NCBI RefSeq assembly: GCF_036855935.1
Contig: NZ_JASPFK010000001.1
Coordinates: 531,501-595,500, forward strand
Direction of reading: 5' to 3'
Source of the DNA: Sphingomonas sp. LR60
GTDB taxonomy: Bacteria; Pseudomonadota; Alphaproteobacteria; Sphingomonadales; Sphingomonadaceae
Length of the DNA: 64,000 nucleotides
This document shows, one piece after another, positions 26,744-36,100 of the stretch. Under the pieces are notes generated by a model. That model searched no databases, was not told where the DNA came from, and saw nothing but the letters and a program-made list of their open reading frames with translations. Position numbers and translations under genes: made by a program. Each line of letters starts with the position of its first letter. Positions within the stretch are counted from its first letter, which is position 1.

Positions 26744-28012
26744 ATGGCGACGGTGATTGATAGGCGCGGCGGAGCGGCGCCGTCGCATGACGGTGAGCGG
26801 AAACGCGCGACACGGCCGCTGGAGGCGCTCAACTTCTTCATGGCGGACATGCAGGCGGGGATCGGCCCGTTTCTGGGCGTGTTCCTCCAGCAGCGCGGCT
26901 GGACCGCCGGGCCGATCGGATCGGTGATGACCGCCGGCGGGGTCGCCGGGATGCTGATGACCGTCCCGGCGGGCGCGTTCATCGACCACACCGAGAAGAA
27001 GCGGTTGGTGGTGATCGTCACCGGCATCTGCACCGTGATGGCATCGTTCCTGATCCTCTTGTCACAGGCCGGCTGGGTCGTGACGATCAGCCAGGTCGCG
27101 ACCGCGATCGCTGGCGCGGCGATCGGTCCGGCGGTGACGGGCATGACGCTGGGGATCGTCCGCCAGAAGGGCTTCAACGCGCAGAACGGGCGCAATCAGG
27201 CATGGAACCATGCCGGCAATATGGTCGGCGCGGGGCTGTCGGGGTATCTCGGCTGGCGGTTCGGGATGCCGGCGATCTTCTATCTCGCCGCAGCCTTCGG
27301 GGTGCTGGCGATCACCAGCGTGTTGATGATCCCGGAGAAGGCGATCGACCACCGTGCGGCGCGCGGCCTGGAAAAGGGCGACGACGATGCGGCGGAGGGC
27401 GGGCAGGCCGAGGGTTTCCGCACGCTGATCCGCAACAAGCCGATGCTGGTGCTCGCCGCCGCGCTGGCGTGCTTCCATCTGGGCAATGGCGCGATGCTGC
27501 CGCTGTACGGCCTGGCGGTGATCGGTGCGGGAAAGGGCGACGCGGCGTTGTTCACCGCGACGACGGTGGTGGTGGCGCAGGCGGTGATGATCGTGGCGTC
27601 GTTGATCGCGATGCGGATGTCGGCGGGGCGCGGCTATTGGCTGGTGTTGCTGATCTCGTTCGCGGCGCTGCCGCTCCGGGGCGCGCTGGCGGGGACCTTC
27701 ATCGAACATTGGGGCGTGTGGCCGGTGCAGGCGCTCGACGGAATCGGTGCGGGGTTGCAGAGCGTCGCGGTGCCGGGGCTGGTCGCGTGCCTGTTGAATG
27801 GCACCGGACGGGTCAATGTCGGGCAGGGTGCGGTGATGACGGTGCAGGGGGTCGGCGCGTCGTTGAGCCCGGCGATCGGCGGATGGCTGGCGCAGGCGCT
27901 CGGCTATCACATTGCTTTCTATATCCTCGGCAGCTTCGCTCTGGTCAGCGTCGCATTGTGGGTCGTGTTCGCGGGCGTGGTGCGCGAGGCGTGCGCGGCG
28001 GCGCAGGCGTGA
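26744..28012 (+). CDS. MFS transporter
   Basis: The 422-aa protein has about 12 membrane helices and MFS-like loops (FMADMQAGIGPFLGVFLQQRGW, GAFIDHTEKKRL after helix 2, QNGRNQAWNHAGNMVGAGLSGYLG). A cytosolic linker (DHRAARGLEKGDDDAAEGG) separates the two halves. It resembles the YcaD/arabinose-efflux-like group, but the substrate cannot be told. It lies 70 bp upstream of another transporter gene on the same strand; transcription of both together is plausible. Confidence 0.87.
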   Translation: MATVIDRRGGAAPSHDGERKRATRPLEALNFFMADMQAGIGPFLGVFLQQRGWTAGPIGSVMTAGGVAGMLMTVPAGAFIDHTEKKRLVVIVTGICTVMASFLILLSQAGWVVTISQVATAIAGAAIGPAVTGMTLGIVRQKGFNAQNGRNQAWNHAGNMVGAGLSGYLGWRFGMPAIFYLAAAFGVLAITSVLMIPEKAIDHRAARGLEKGDDDAAEGGQAEGFRTLIRNKPMLVLAAALACFHLGNGAMLPLYGLAVIGAGKGDAALFTATTVVVAQAVMIVASLIAMRMSAGRGYWLVLLISFAALPLRGALAGTFIEHWGVWPVQALDGIGAGLQSVAVPGLVACLLNGTGRVNVGQGAVMTVQGVGASLSPAIGGWLAQALGYHIAFYILGSFALVSVALWVVFAGVVREACAAAQA

Positions 28013-28082
28013 CGCGGACGCTGGCGGAGCGCGGAATGTTGGGGCAGGAGCGCGGCATGTCGATGCTGTCCGGCCGCTCGCG

Positions 28083-29333
28083 ATGATCCTTGCCACCGGT
28101 GCGACCTGGGGCATCTGCGCCGCCGCGACCGCGGGGGTGATCGCGCGGCCGTTCCGCTGGCCGGAGGCGATCTGGGCGGTGGCGGGGGCGGTGGCGCTGC
28201 TGTTGTTCGGGCTGGTGACGCCGGGCGACGCGCTGGGCGCGGTGGCGAAGGGTGGCGACGTCTATCTGTTCCTGATCGGCATGATGCTGTTGAGCGAGAC
28301 CGCGCGCGAGCAGGGATTGTTCGACTGGGTTGCGGCGACCGCGGTCCGCCATGCCAAAGGTGCGCCGACGCGGCTGTTCCTGCTGGTCTATGCGACCGGC
28401 GTGGTGACGACCACCTTCCTGTCGAACGACGCGACGGCGGTGGTGCTGACCCCGGCGGTCTATGCCGCGGCGCGCAAGGCCAAGGCCGAGCCGCTGCCGT
28501 TGCTGTTCGCCTGCGCGCTGATCGCCAATGCGGCGAGCTTCGTGCTGCCGATCTCGAACCCCGCCAATCTGGTGCTGTACGGGGGCCGGATGCCGCCGCT
28601 CGGCGCGTGGTTCGCATCGTTCGCCTTACCGTCGGTGGCGGCGATCGTGGTGACGTTCTTTGCCCTGCGCTACGTCGAGCGCGCGCGGCTGCACGGCACG
28701 TGCGAGGCGGCGGTGACACGCGAACCGCTGACCGTGGCCGGCAAGGCGGCGCTGGCCGGGATCGCGGCGACGGCGGTGTTGTTGCTGATCGTCTCGGTGC
28801 TCGATCGCCCGCTGGGGTTGCCGACCTGCGTCGCCGGCGTCGCGACGATGCTGGGGGTGGCGGCGCTGGTGCGGCGATCGCCGCTCGCGACGATGCGATC
28901 GGTGTCGTGGAGCGTCCTGCCGCTGGTCGCGGGGCTGTTCGTGCTGGTCGAGGCGCTCGATCGCACCGGTGTGATCGCGTGGGTGGCCGAGGGGCTCCGC
29001 GGGATGGCGGCGGACCCGGTGCGCGGCGCGGCGTGGAGCGGGACGATCCTCGCCTTCGCGTCGAACCTGATGAACAATCTGCCCGCCGGGCTTGTCGCGA
29101 GCACCGCCGTGGCGCAGGCGCAGCCGCCGCGCGTGATCGTCGATGCGCTGCTGATCGGGGTCGATCTGGGGCCAAACCTGTCGATCACCGGGAGCCTCGC
29201 GACGATCCTGTGGTTGCAGGCGATCCGGCGCGAGGGCGAGGATGTCGGGTTCTGGCGGTTCCTGAAGGTGGGGGCGGTGACGATGCCGCCGGCGCTGGTC
29301 GCGGCGCTGGGGGTGCGGTTGTTAATCGGGTAA
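28083..29333 (+). CDS. ArsB/NhaD-type (ion transporter superfamily) membrane protein
   Basis: The 416-aa protein has about 11 membrane helices. Its two inverted-repeat signature loops are FLSNDATAVVLTPAVYAAA and ASNLMNNLPAGLVASTA, as in ArsB and SLC13-like carriers, and it also carries ISNPANLVLYGG. It could export arsenite or carry another anion; no arsR or arsC is nearby, so an arsenic role is uncertain. A dispersed repeat and a hairpin follow. Confidence 0.85.
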   Translation: MILATGATWGICAAATAGVIARPFRWPEAIWAVAGAVALLLFGLVTPGDALGAVAKGGDVYLFLIGMMLLSETAREQGLFDWVAATAVRHAKGAPTRLFLLVYATGVVTTTFLSNDATAVVLTPAVYAAARKAKAEPLPLLFACALIANAASFVLPISNPANLVLYGGRMPPLGAWFASFALPSVAAIVVTFFALRYVERARLHGTCEAAVTREPLTVAGKAALAGIAATAVLLLIVSVLDRPLGLPTCVAGVATMLGVAALVRRSPLATMRSVSWSVLPLVAGLFVLVEALDRTGVIAWVAEGLRGMAADPVRGAAWSGTILAFASNLMNNLPAGLVASTAVAQAQPPRVIVDALLIGVDLGPNLSITGSLATILWLQAIRREGEDVGFWRFLKVGAVTMPPALVAALGVRLLIG

Positions 29334-29341
29334 GCAAGCTG

Positions 29342-29410
29342 CCGTTCGTGCTGAGCTTGTCGAAGCACGTGCGTCCGGAACACGCCCTTCGACAAGCTCA
29401 GGGCGAACGG
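29342..29410. repeat. Dispersed inverted repeat, 'cttcgacaagctcag' family
   Basis: CCGTTCGTGCTGAGCTTGTCGAAG pairs with CTTCGACAAGCTCAGGGCGAACGG. This arm is a widespread intergenic repeat in sphingomonads and other proteobacteria. It lies between the convergent transporter and hypothetical gene. Confidence 0.8.
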
Positions 29411-29434
29411 GGAATGAGGAACTCCCCACCCCAA

Positions 29435-29458
29435 CCCCTCCCCCGAGGGGAGGGGCTT
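29435..29458. terminator. Candidate hairpin terminator between convergent genes
   Basis: CCCCTCCCC and GGGGAGGGG pair around a 3-base loop, just before the stop of the minus-strand gene ending at 29465. The following CTTA is only a weak T tract. Confidence 0.4.
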
Positions 29459-29464
29459 ATTGCG

Positions 29465-29875
29465 TCAACGATGCGCGGTGCGCAGCTTGGCGACGCCGAT
29501 GCTGTCCATCATCAGCTCGTATTGCGCAGGCGAGAAACCGGCGCGGAGGAAGCGCTTCAGCTCCTCGGTGGGTATCGTGTAGCCATAGTGCCAGCCGAGC
29601 ACCGCGATGCGGCGCAGTGCCTCGAGCCGTTCGTCGGCGAGCATCCGGTTGTGCGGCGGCTTGAAGAGCACCGCCAGCGCGGTTGCGATGCGGCCGGGCC
29701 GGTCGAGCGACGACACGCGATCCTTGCGCGCCAGTGCGACGATCGACCATTCGAGGGCGCTGAGCCGCGCCGGCTCGTCGGTGGGCAGCGGATCGGCGCA
29801 GGGCGTGACGATCGTGGCGGGCAGCGGGGCGGTGGTGACAACCGAGCGATCGTCGTCGAGCATCAGATAGGCCAT
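29465..29875 (-). CDS. Hypothetical cytosolic protein
   Basis: The 136-aa protein reads MAYLMLDDDRSVVTTAP..., then helical segments SALEWSIVALARKDRVSSLDRPGRIATAL and LEALRRIAVLGWHYGYTI, ending MMDSIGVAKLRTAHR. No signal peptide or membrane helix is present and I do not recognise the family. GGAG stands nine bases before ATG 29875; an in-frame upstream start (29965) lacks such a site. Two TetR-type palindromes lie upstream at 30065-30124, so it may be the target of the TetR encoded at 30136-30759. A 12-codon leader frame with AGGAG (30018 to 29980, MVSRHFVRTGAS) lies in its 5' region. Confidence 0.65.
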   Translation of the reverse strand: MAYLMLDDDRSVVTTAPLPATIVTPCADPLPTDEPARLSALEWSIVALARKDRVSSLDRPGRIATALAVLFKPPHNRMLADERLEALRRIAVLGWHYGYTIPTEELKRFLRAGFSPAQYELMMDSIGVAKLRTAHR

Positions 29876-30064
29876 GGGCGAACTCCTTGGAAACGGACGG
29901 GCGCAGCCGTTCCCGACGTCGCAGACGACGGGTGGAAGCGCTGGCAGGTGGCAGTGAAAGAGCAAGCGGGTCGCGCCCGTCAGGACGCGCCGGTACGTAC
30001 GAAATGACGAGAAACCATGTGGCGGCTCCTGCGGTGGGGAGGAACCTGCCGGCTCCTCATTCCA

Positions 30065-30124
30065 TACCGTGTGGTATATAAACCGTCCGAACGCCCGTCA
30101 ACGGCTTTGTGTACCGATCGGTAA
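30065..30124. promoter_or_regulatory. Two related TetR-type operator palindromes
   Basis: TACCGTGTGGTA (within 30065-30078) and TACCGATCGGTA (30113-30124) share TACCG-NN-(C/T)GGTA; the second is a perfect palindrome. They lie between the 3' end of a TetR gene and the start of the minus-strand gene at 29875. Binding by that TetR is inferred. Confidence 0.6.
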
Positions 30125-30135
30125 TTTATTTTTTC

Positions 30136-30759
30136 TCAGGAAGTCGGCCACATCGACAGCGCAATCGTCACCACGCCGTCGAGGTCGTCGCGCGTCGCGC
30201 CGGAGGTGGCGAGCACCGCCATCCCCTGCAGGATCGCGTAGAGGTAGAAAGCGAGCCCCTGCGGATCGAGGTCGTGGGGAAGGTCGCCGTCCTGCCGCGC
30301 CTGTTCGAAGCGCGCGACCAGCGCGGCGTTCGAGGATTGTCGGCGCTCCATGATGTGCGCCTTGATCGAATCGCCTTCCGCACCGCAGGCGGTGGCGCTG
30401 ATCACGCCCATGCAGCCCTTGGGATCGCACGTGCTGGTCTGTGCCGCGACCGCGCCGCGCATGAAATGCTCCGCCACCCCGCGGGCGGTCAGCTGCTTCA
30501 GCGCTTCGCGGGTATAGGCCAGCTTTTCCGCCTCGTAGCGGTCGAGCGCCTGGTGGAAGAGCTGTTCCTTGTTGCCGAACGCGGCGTAGAGGCTGGGCTT
30601 GGTGATGCCCATCGCGGCGGTCAGATCCGCCATCGACGCGCCGTCATAGCCCTTTGCCCAGAACACGCCGAGCGCCGCGGTGAGCGCGGCGTCGGGGCAG
30701 AATTCGCGCGGACGCCCACGGGTAGGAGCAGGGGCGTCGGCGGTGATGATCGATTCCAT
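30136..30759 (-). CDS. TetR/AcrR-family regulator
   Basis: The 207-aa protein has the N-terminal GRPREFCPDAALTAALGVFWAKGYDGAS, the HTH MADLTAAMGITKPSLYAAFGNKEQLF, and a ligand domain with two Cys in TCDPKGCMG. That Cys pair occurs in TetR proteins of the NemR/AcuR-like group, where electrophile sensing is known; sensing here is inferred. ATG 30759 is divergent from the sdaA leader, and the sdaA -10-like TATAAT at 30771 lies next to it. Candidate operators are downstream at 30065-30124. Confidence 0.85.
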   Translation of the reverse strand: MESIITADAPAPTRGRPREFCPDAALTAALGVFWAKGYDGASMADLTAAMGITKPSLYAAFGNKEQLFHQALDRYEAEKLAYTREALKQLTARGVAEHFMRGAVAAQTSTCDPKGCMGVISATACGAEGDSIKAHIMERRQSSNAALVARFEQARQDGDLPHDLDPQGLAFYLYAILQGMAVLATSGATRDDLDGVVTIALSMWPTS

Positions 30760-30845
30760 AACGCCCGGTATATAATGATCCCGACCCGCGGCGTCGAGGG
30801 GCGCTTGACCGGCCCCCGATGCTCCCCGATACCGAGCGTGTCGAT

Positions 30846-31006
30846 TTGGGAGAGACCGGGTGACGCCCGGCGCCGAAGGAGCAACCGCCCCGGAAACTCT
30901 CAGGCAGAAGGACCAGATCGACGACGGACATCTGGAGAGAGGCGCGGGACTTTTCCTCGCGTCCGCCGACGGGATAGCGATCTCAGGCGCAACGGACAGA
31001 TGGGGC
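30846..31006 (+). promoter_or_regulatory. Tandem glycine riboswitch upstream of sdaA
   Basis: The first aptamer (about 30848-30914) shows GGGAGAGACCGGG...CGCCGAAGGAGCAACCGCCC and CTCTCAGGCAGAAGGACC, the classic glycine aptamer core. After a short linker a second, diverged aptamer (about 30931-31004) shows TCTGGAGAGAGGCG...GCCGACGGGATAGC and TCTCAGGCGCAACGGACAGATGG. The pair precedes the sdaA start by about 35 bases, with GGGGAG in between. A TATAAT at 30771-30776 may be the promoter. Glycine probably switches on serine deamination, preventing one-carbon/serine overflow. Confidence 0.9.
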
Positions 31007-31040
31007 ATGGCGACGTCGCTGCGGCGACCGGGGAGAGCAC

Positions 31041-32453
31041 ATGCACGTCGACACGACCCACCAGCCGCTCGATCGCTGCGCGACGCGCCCGATCAGCGTG
31101 GCCGAATTGTTCACGATCGGCATCGGGCCGTCCAGCTCGCATACCGTCGGGCCGATGCGCGCGGCGTTCGACTTCGCGCAGCGCGCGATCGGGCTGGAGC
31201 AGGACGTGGTCGGCGTCCGCTGCGACCTGTACGGCTCGCTGGCGCTGACCGGGCGCGGCCATGCAACCGACACGGCGGCGATCCTCGGACTGGCGGGGTG
31301 GGAGCCCGAGCGCGTCGATCCCGATGAAGCGCCCGCGGTGCTGGAGACGATCCGCGAGACCTCGCGATTGCGGCTGGCGGGGGAGCGCACGATCCCGTTC
31401 GCGGAGGCGGCGGACCTCGTCTTCCACCCGCGCGACTTCCTGCCCGAACATCCCAACGGCATCAGCTTCACCGCGCGGCTGGCGGACGGGACCGGCTATG
31501 CCGAGACCTATTTCTCGATCGGCGGCGGCGCGATCCTGCGCAAGGGCGCGCCGGTCGCGGCGGAGAATGTCGCGGTGCGCCACCCGTTCTCGTCGAGCGC
31601 CGAGTTGCTGGCGCTAGGCGATGCGACGGGGCTGACGATCGCGCAACTGGTGCGCGCCAACGAGGAAGCGTGGCGCAGCGGCGCGGAGGCGGACGCGTTC
31701 CTCGACGCGGTGCACGCGGCGATGAACGCCTGTATCGATCGCGGGATCGCGCAGGACGGGCTGCTGCCGGGCGGGTTGAAGGTGCGACGGCGCGCGCGTG
31801 CGCTGGAGCAGGCGCTGACCGGCAACACGCCGGGTCGAAACCCGGCGGAAGTGTTCGAATGGGTCAGCCTGTGGGCGTTGGCGGTCAACGAGGAGAATGC
31901 CGCGGGCGGACGCGTCGTTACCGCACCGACCAATGGCGCCGCGGGGGTGCTGCCGGCGGTGCTGCGCTTCTACGAGACGTTGGTCGCGCAGACCAAGCCC
32001 GCGCCGGTGCGGCAGCAGGGCGTGCGCTGCTTCCTCTACACCGCGGCGGCGATCGGGATGCTCTACAAGAAGCGTGCGTCGATCTCGGCGGCCGAGATGG
32101 GGTGTCAGGGCGAGGTCGGCGTCGCCTGTTCGATGGCCGCCGGTGCACTGGCGGCGGTGCTGGGGGGCAGCAACCGCCAGATCGAGAATGCCGCCGAGAT
32201 CGGGATGGAGCATAACCTGGGGCTCACCTGCGACCCGATCGGCGGGCTGGTGCAGATCCCGTGTATCGAGCGCAATACGATGGGCGCGGTCAAGGCGATC
32301 AACGCCGCCTATCTGGCGCTGCGCGGCGACGGCAGCCATGTCGTCAGCCTCGACGCGGTGATCGAAACGATGCGCCAGACCGGCGAGGACATGCGCACGC
32401 AGTATAAGGAAACCAGCCTCGGCGGACTCGCTGTGAACGTCGTCGAATGCTGA
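31041..32453 (+). CDS. sdaA: L-serine ammonia-lyase, single-chain iron-sulfur type
   Basis: The 470-aa protein has both halves of SdaA: the beta domain ([33 protein letters not shown]) and the alpha domain ([64 protein letters not shown]) with the Cys ligands of the [4Fe-4S] cluster. It converts L-serine to pyruvate and ammonia in the cytosol. GGGGAG precedes ATG 31041 by six bases. It is controlled by the tandem glycine riboswitch upstream. Confidence 0.96.
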   Translation: MHVDTTHQPLDRCATRPISVAELFTIGIGPSSSHTVGPMRAAFDFAQRAIGLEQDVVGVRCDLYGSLALTGRGHATDTAAILGLAGWEPERVDPDEAPAVLETIRETSRLRLAGERTIPFAEAADLVFHPRDFLPEHPNGISFTARLADGTGYAETYFSIGGGAILRKGAPVAAENVAVRHPFSSSAELLALGDATGLTIAQLVRANEEAWRSGAEADAFLDAVHAAMNACIDRGIAQDGLLPGGLKVRRRARALEQALTGNTPGRNPAEVFEWVSLWALAVNEENAAGGRVVTAPTNGAAGVLPAVLRFYETLVAQTKPAPVRQQGVRCFLYTAAAIGMLYKKRASISAAEMGCQGEVGVACSMAAGALAAVLGGSNRQIENAAEIGMEHNLGLTCDPIGGLVQIPCIERNTMGAVKAINAAYLALRGDGSHVVSLDAVIETMRQTGEDMRTQYKETSLGGLAVNVVEC

Positions 32454-32629
32454 TCGGTACGGAGTCGCGCGGACGTGGTTAACTGGTCGTTTACGGGTCA
32501 GTGAGTTAGGCGAAGACGGTTGTAGTCGGGGCGACTTCATGCCTAATCCGTGTTTAAGGACCCGAATGCGATCACGACCCGTGCGCGGTCCTGTTCGGGT
32601 AAGGCCACCGAACCGGACCGGAGCTGCAC

Positions 32630-33187
32630 GTGAATCCCGACCTGCCTGCCGCCTTGCTCGATTATCTGCGCCCGTCGCGGGTCGCGCTTGCGATCGCGTC
32701 GGCGGAGGGCGACAATCATCTGCTGGCGGTCAGCGACCGGTTCTTCGCGCTGACCGGCTACGACCCCGATGAATTGATCGGGCGGAATTGCCGCTTGCTC
32801 CAGAAAACGGCCGCCAACGAGGAGCCGCGCGCGCGGTTGCGCGAGTTCCTCGGCAATCCGGCGCAGGAGAATGTCCGCACGCTGATCGTCAACTTCCGCA
32901 AGGACGGGACGCCGTTCGTCAACCTGCTGTATATGTCGAGGCTGCGCTCGATGGGCGGCAAGCCCAGCTATATCTTCGCGTCGCAATTCGACGTCAGCCG
33001 TTCGCAGCCCGATCTGCTGAGCGATTACGATCAGGAACTCGGGCAGACGCTGCGGCGGATGACCCCGATCGCGAGCGAGGCCGGGATTGTCGTCGAGGGG
33101 ACGTTGCTGACGATCGCCAACAGCGCGGCGACGGTGGCGCAGGCCAAGATGATGCTGGCCGCACTGGAGTCCGAGGAAAGTGCCTAA
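32630..33187 (+). CDS. Short LOV-domain photoreceptor
   Basis: The 185-aa protein has a PAS/LOV core with GRNCRLLQK around Cys54, the flavin-adduct cysteine of LOV domains (consensus GxNCRFLQ). It also has FFALTGYDPDELIG and NFRKDGTPFVNLLYMSRL, and a C-terminal helix (DLLSDYDQELGQTLRRM). No output domain is attached, so it is a short LOV protein that signals by dimerisation or partner binding. The start is GTG 32630. Its stop overlaps the following kinase gene by eight bases, implying that light input is coupled to that kinase. Confidence 0.9.
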   Translation: MNPDLPAALLDYLRPSRVALAIASAEGDNHLLAVSDRFFALTGYDPDELIGRNCRLLQKTAANEEPRARLREFLGNPAQENVRTLIVNFRKDGTPFVNLLYMSRLRSMGGKPSYIFASQFDVSRSQPDLLSDYDQELGQTLRRMTPIASEAGIVVEGTLLTIANSAATVAQAKMMLAALESEESA

Positions 33188-36100
33188 CGACGGGGCGTCC
33201 GACCGGGCGTCTCCCGAGGCCGGACAAGGCGTGCCGGTGGTCGGAATCGGCGCGTCGGCGGGCGGGCTGGAGGCGTTGCGCGAGATGCTCGCCCCCGCGC
33301 AACGTCCGACCGGGCTGGCGTTCGTGGTAGTCCAGCACCTCGACCCCAATCACGAGAGCATGTTGGCGGAATTGCTGGACCGCGCGACCAGTTTGCGCGT
33401 GTTGCAGAGCGGCGGCGGCGAGCGGATCGAGGCCGATACCGTCTATATCATCCCGCCCGGGCGCGGGCTGGCGATCCGCAACGGCGTGCTGGAACTGACC
33501 GACTTCGCGCAACCGCGCGGGATGCGGCGGCCGATCGACGATTTCTTCCAGTCGCTGGCGGGCGACCAGCAAGCGAATGCCGCGTGCGTGATCCTGTCGG
33601 GCACCGGCGCCGACGGCACCACCGGGCTGCGCGCGATCAAGGAAAACGGTGGCGTCGGTGTCGTCCAGCAGCCGGAGAGCGCCCGCTACGACGGGATGCC
33701 GCTGTCGGCGGTCGGCACCGGGCTGATCGACTTCATCAAGGCGCCGGGCGAGATCCTGAAATGCCTGCAGGCGTTCTTCCAGCGTCGCAATATCGATCCG
33801 GGCGAGATGGAGGCCGGGGTCGTCGCGGATCATGTCGACGATCTGTGCCGCGTGCTGCGCACCGCGGTGGGTCACGATTTCTCGGGCTACAAGCGCTCGA
33901 CGCTGATCCGCCGTGTCGAGCGGCGGATGCACGTGCTGGGGATCAACAACGGGCGAGACTATCTGGCGCGGGTGCGCGGCGATTCAGCCGAATGCTCGGC
34001 GCTGTTCCGCGATCTGCTCATCAACGTCACGCGCTTTTTCCGTGATGCCCATGCGTTCGAGACGCTGCGCAAGCAGGTGATCGAGCCGTTGCTGATCGGG
34101 CGCACCAACCATGACGATCTGCGCGTCTGGGTGCCCGGCTGCTCGAGCGGCGAGGAAGCCTATACGATCGCGATGCTGTTCGCGGAGGCGGCGCGCAAGG
34201 CCGACGTGCCGTTGGCGGTGCAGATCTTCGCGACCGACATCGACGAGCAGATGCTGGCGATCGCGCGCGAGGGTAGCTATCCCGCGGCGGCGTTGGCTGA
34301 TCTGCCCCCCGAATTGCGGGAGCGTTACACCGTTCCCCATGCCGAGCGGTTCACGATCACGGGCCAGATCCGCGACATGATCCGCTTTTCGAGCCACAGC
34401 CTGGTCAAGGACCCGCCCTTCTCGCGCGTCGATCTGGTGTCGTGCCGCAACCTGCTGATCTATTTCGACGACCGATTGCAGCAATCGGTGATGCCGCTGT
34501 TCCATTACACGCTGCGTCCCGGTGGGTTCCTGTTCCTGGGACCGTCGGAGAGCATCGGGCGGTTCGAACATCTGTTCACCGTGGTGGACCAGCACGCGCG
34601 TCTGTTCGAACGCGCGCCGGGCGCGCCGAGCTATCCGATCGACCTGCCCGGCAGTGCGCGCGCGATCGGTCCGCGGCGGGAGCGCGAGAGCCGCGGCGAC
34701 TCCGCGTCGCTGACCGCGGAGAGCGTCGCGGTCCGCCGGATCGTGGATCGCTACGCACCGGCCAGCCTGATCGTCGATCAGGACGGCGGCATCATCGCCG
34801 CCTATGGCAAGCTGAGCCGCTATCTCGAGTTTCCGGTGACGCGCACCGGCGGGAGCAGCGCGATCAATCTGGCGCGTGCCGGCTTGCGCACCGTGATCGG
34901 TCCGCTGCTCCGGCAGGCGCGCGACGAGCGGCGGCGCGTGGTGGCGCGCGATGTGGACGTCGAAACCGATTACGGCATCCAGCCGGTCGAGGTGATCTGC
35001 GACCCGCTTGGCGACGGCACTTTGTTGTTCGTGTTCCGCGACAGTGGTGCGTTCCGGCCGTCCGATCAGAATGAGCTGACCGATCTTTCCGCGGGCGGCG
35101 ACCATCTGGAGGCGATCGAGGACGAGTTGCGGCTGACGCGGCATCGGCTGCGCTCGGCGATCGAGGAACTGGAGACCGCGAACGAGGAGCTGAAAAGCTC
35201 CAATGAAGAAATGATGTCGATGAACGAGGAGCTTCAATCGACGAACGAGGAATTGTCGACCGTCAACGACGAGCTGAAGAGCAAGGTCGAACAATTGACG
35301 GTCGCGCTGTCCGACCTGCGCAATTTCCACCAGTCGACTGAATTGGCGGTGGTGGTGCTCGACGCCCGGCTGAACGTGCGAACCTATACCGAGGCGGCGG
35401 TGTCGATCTTCCCGCTGCAGCCCGCCGACCGCGGACGTCCGCTGAGCGACGTCGCGAGCCGGCTGCGCGGCAGCGAATATATGGAAGATGCGCGCGCGGT
35501 GGCGGCCGGCGCCCCCGCGACGCAGCGGCGCGTGACGACCAAGGACGGCGAGCGCGTGCTGTCGCTGCGCGTGCTGCCGTATCGCACCCAGACCGGCGCG
35601 GTCGATGGCACGACGCTGGTGCTGACCGACATCACCGAGGCGCTGTCGCTCGAACGGCAGCTCGCCGCGGAACGCGAGCGGCTCGACCTCGCGATCAAGG
35701 CGGCCGGGATCGGCGTGTGGGAATATTGCCTCGAAACCGGAGAGGCGGTGCTCGACGCGGTCGAGCGGCAATTGTTCGGTGTCGCCGGCGCGGACGCGGA
35801 GCGCGTCGACCCATTGCTCGACCGGATCCACCCCGACGACCGTGGCGCGGTAGAAACCGCGCTGCGGCAAGCCGTCGAGCGCAACGGCGACTATGAGGCG
35901 ACGTTCCGGCTGCGCCCGACCGATGGCGAGACGCGCTGGGTGAAGGGGTTCGGCCGCGTGATCGCGGGCAGCAACCCGCCGCGGCTGCTGGGCGTGTCGA
36001 TCGACGTCACGCCGGATTACGCGCTGGCGGAAACGCGCGAGCTGATGCTGCGCGAGATGAACCATCGCGTGAAGAACCTGTTCGCGGTGATCGCGGGGAT

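Noticed and set aside
28083..29333. An arsenic-resistance operon
   Set aside because: The transporter resembles ArsB, but no arsR, arsC or arsH gene is adjacent.
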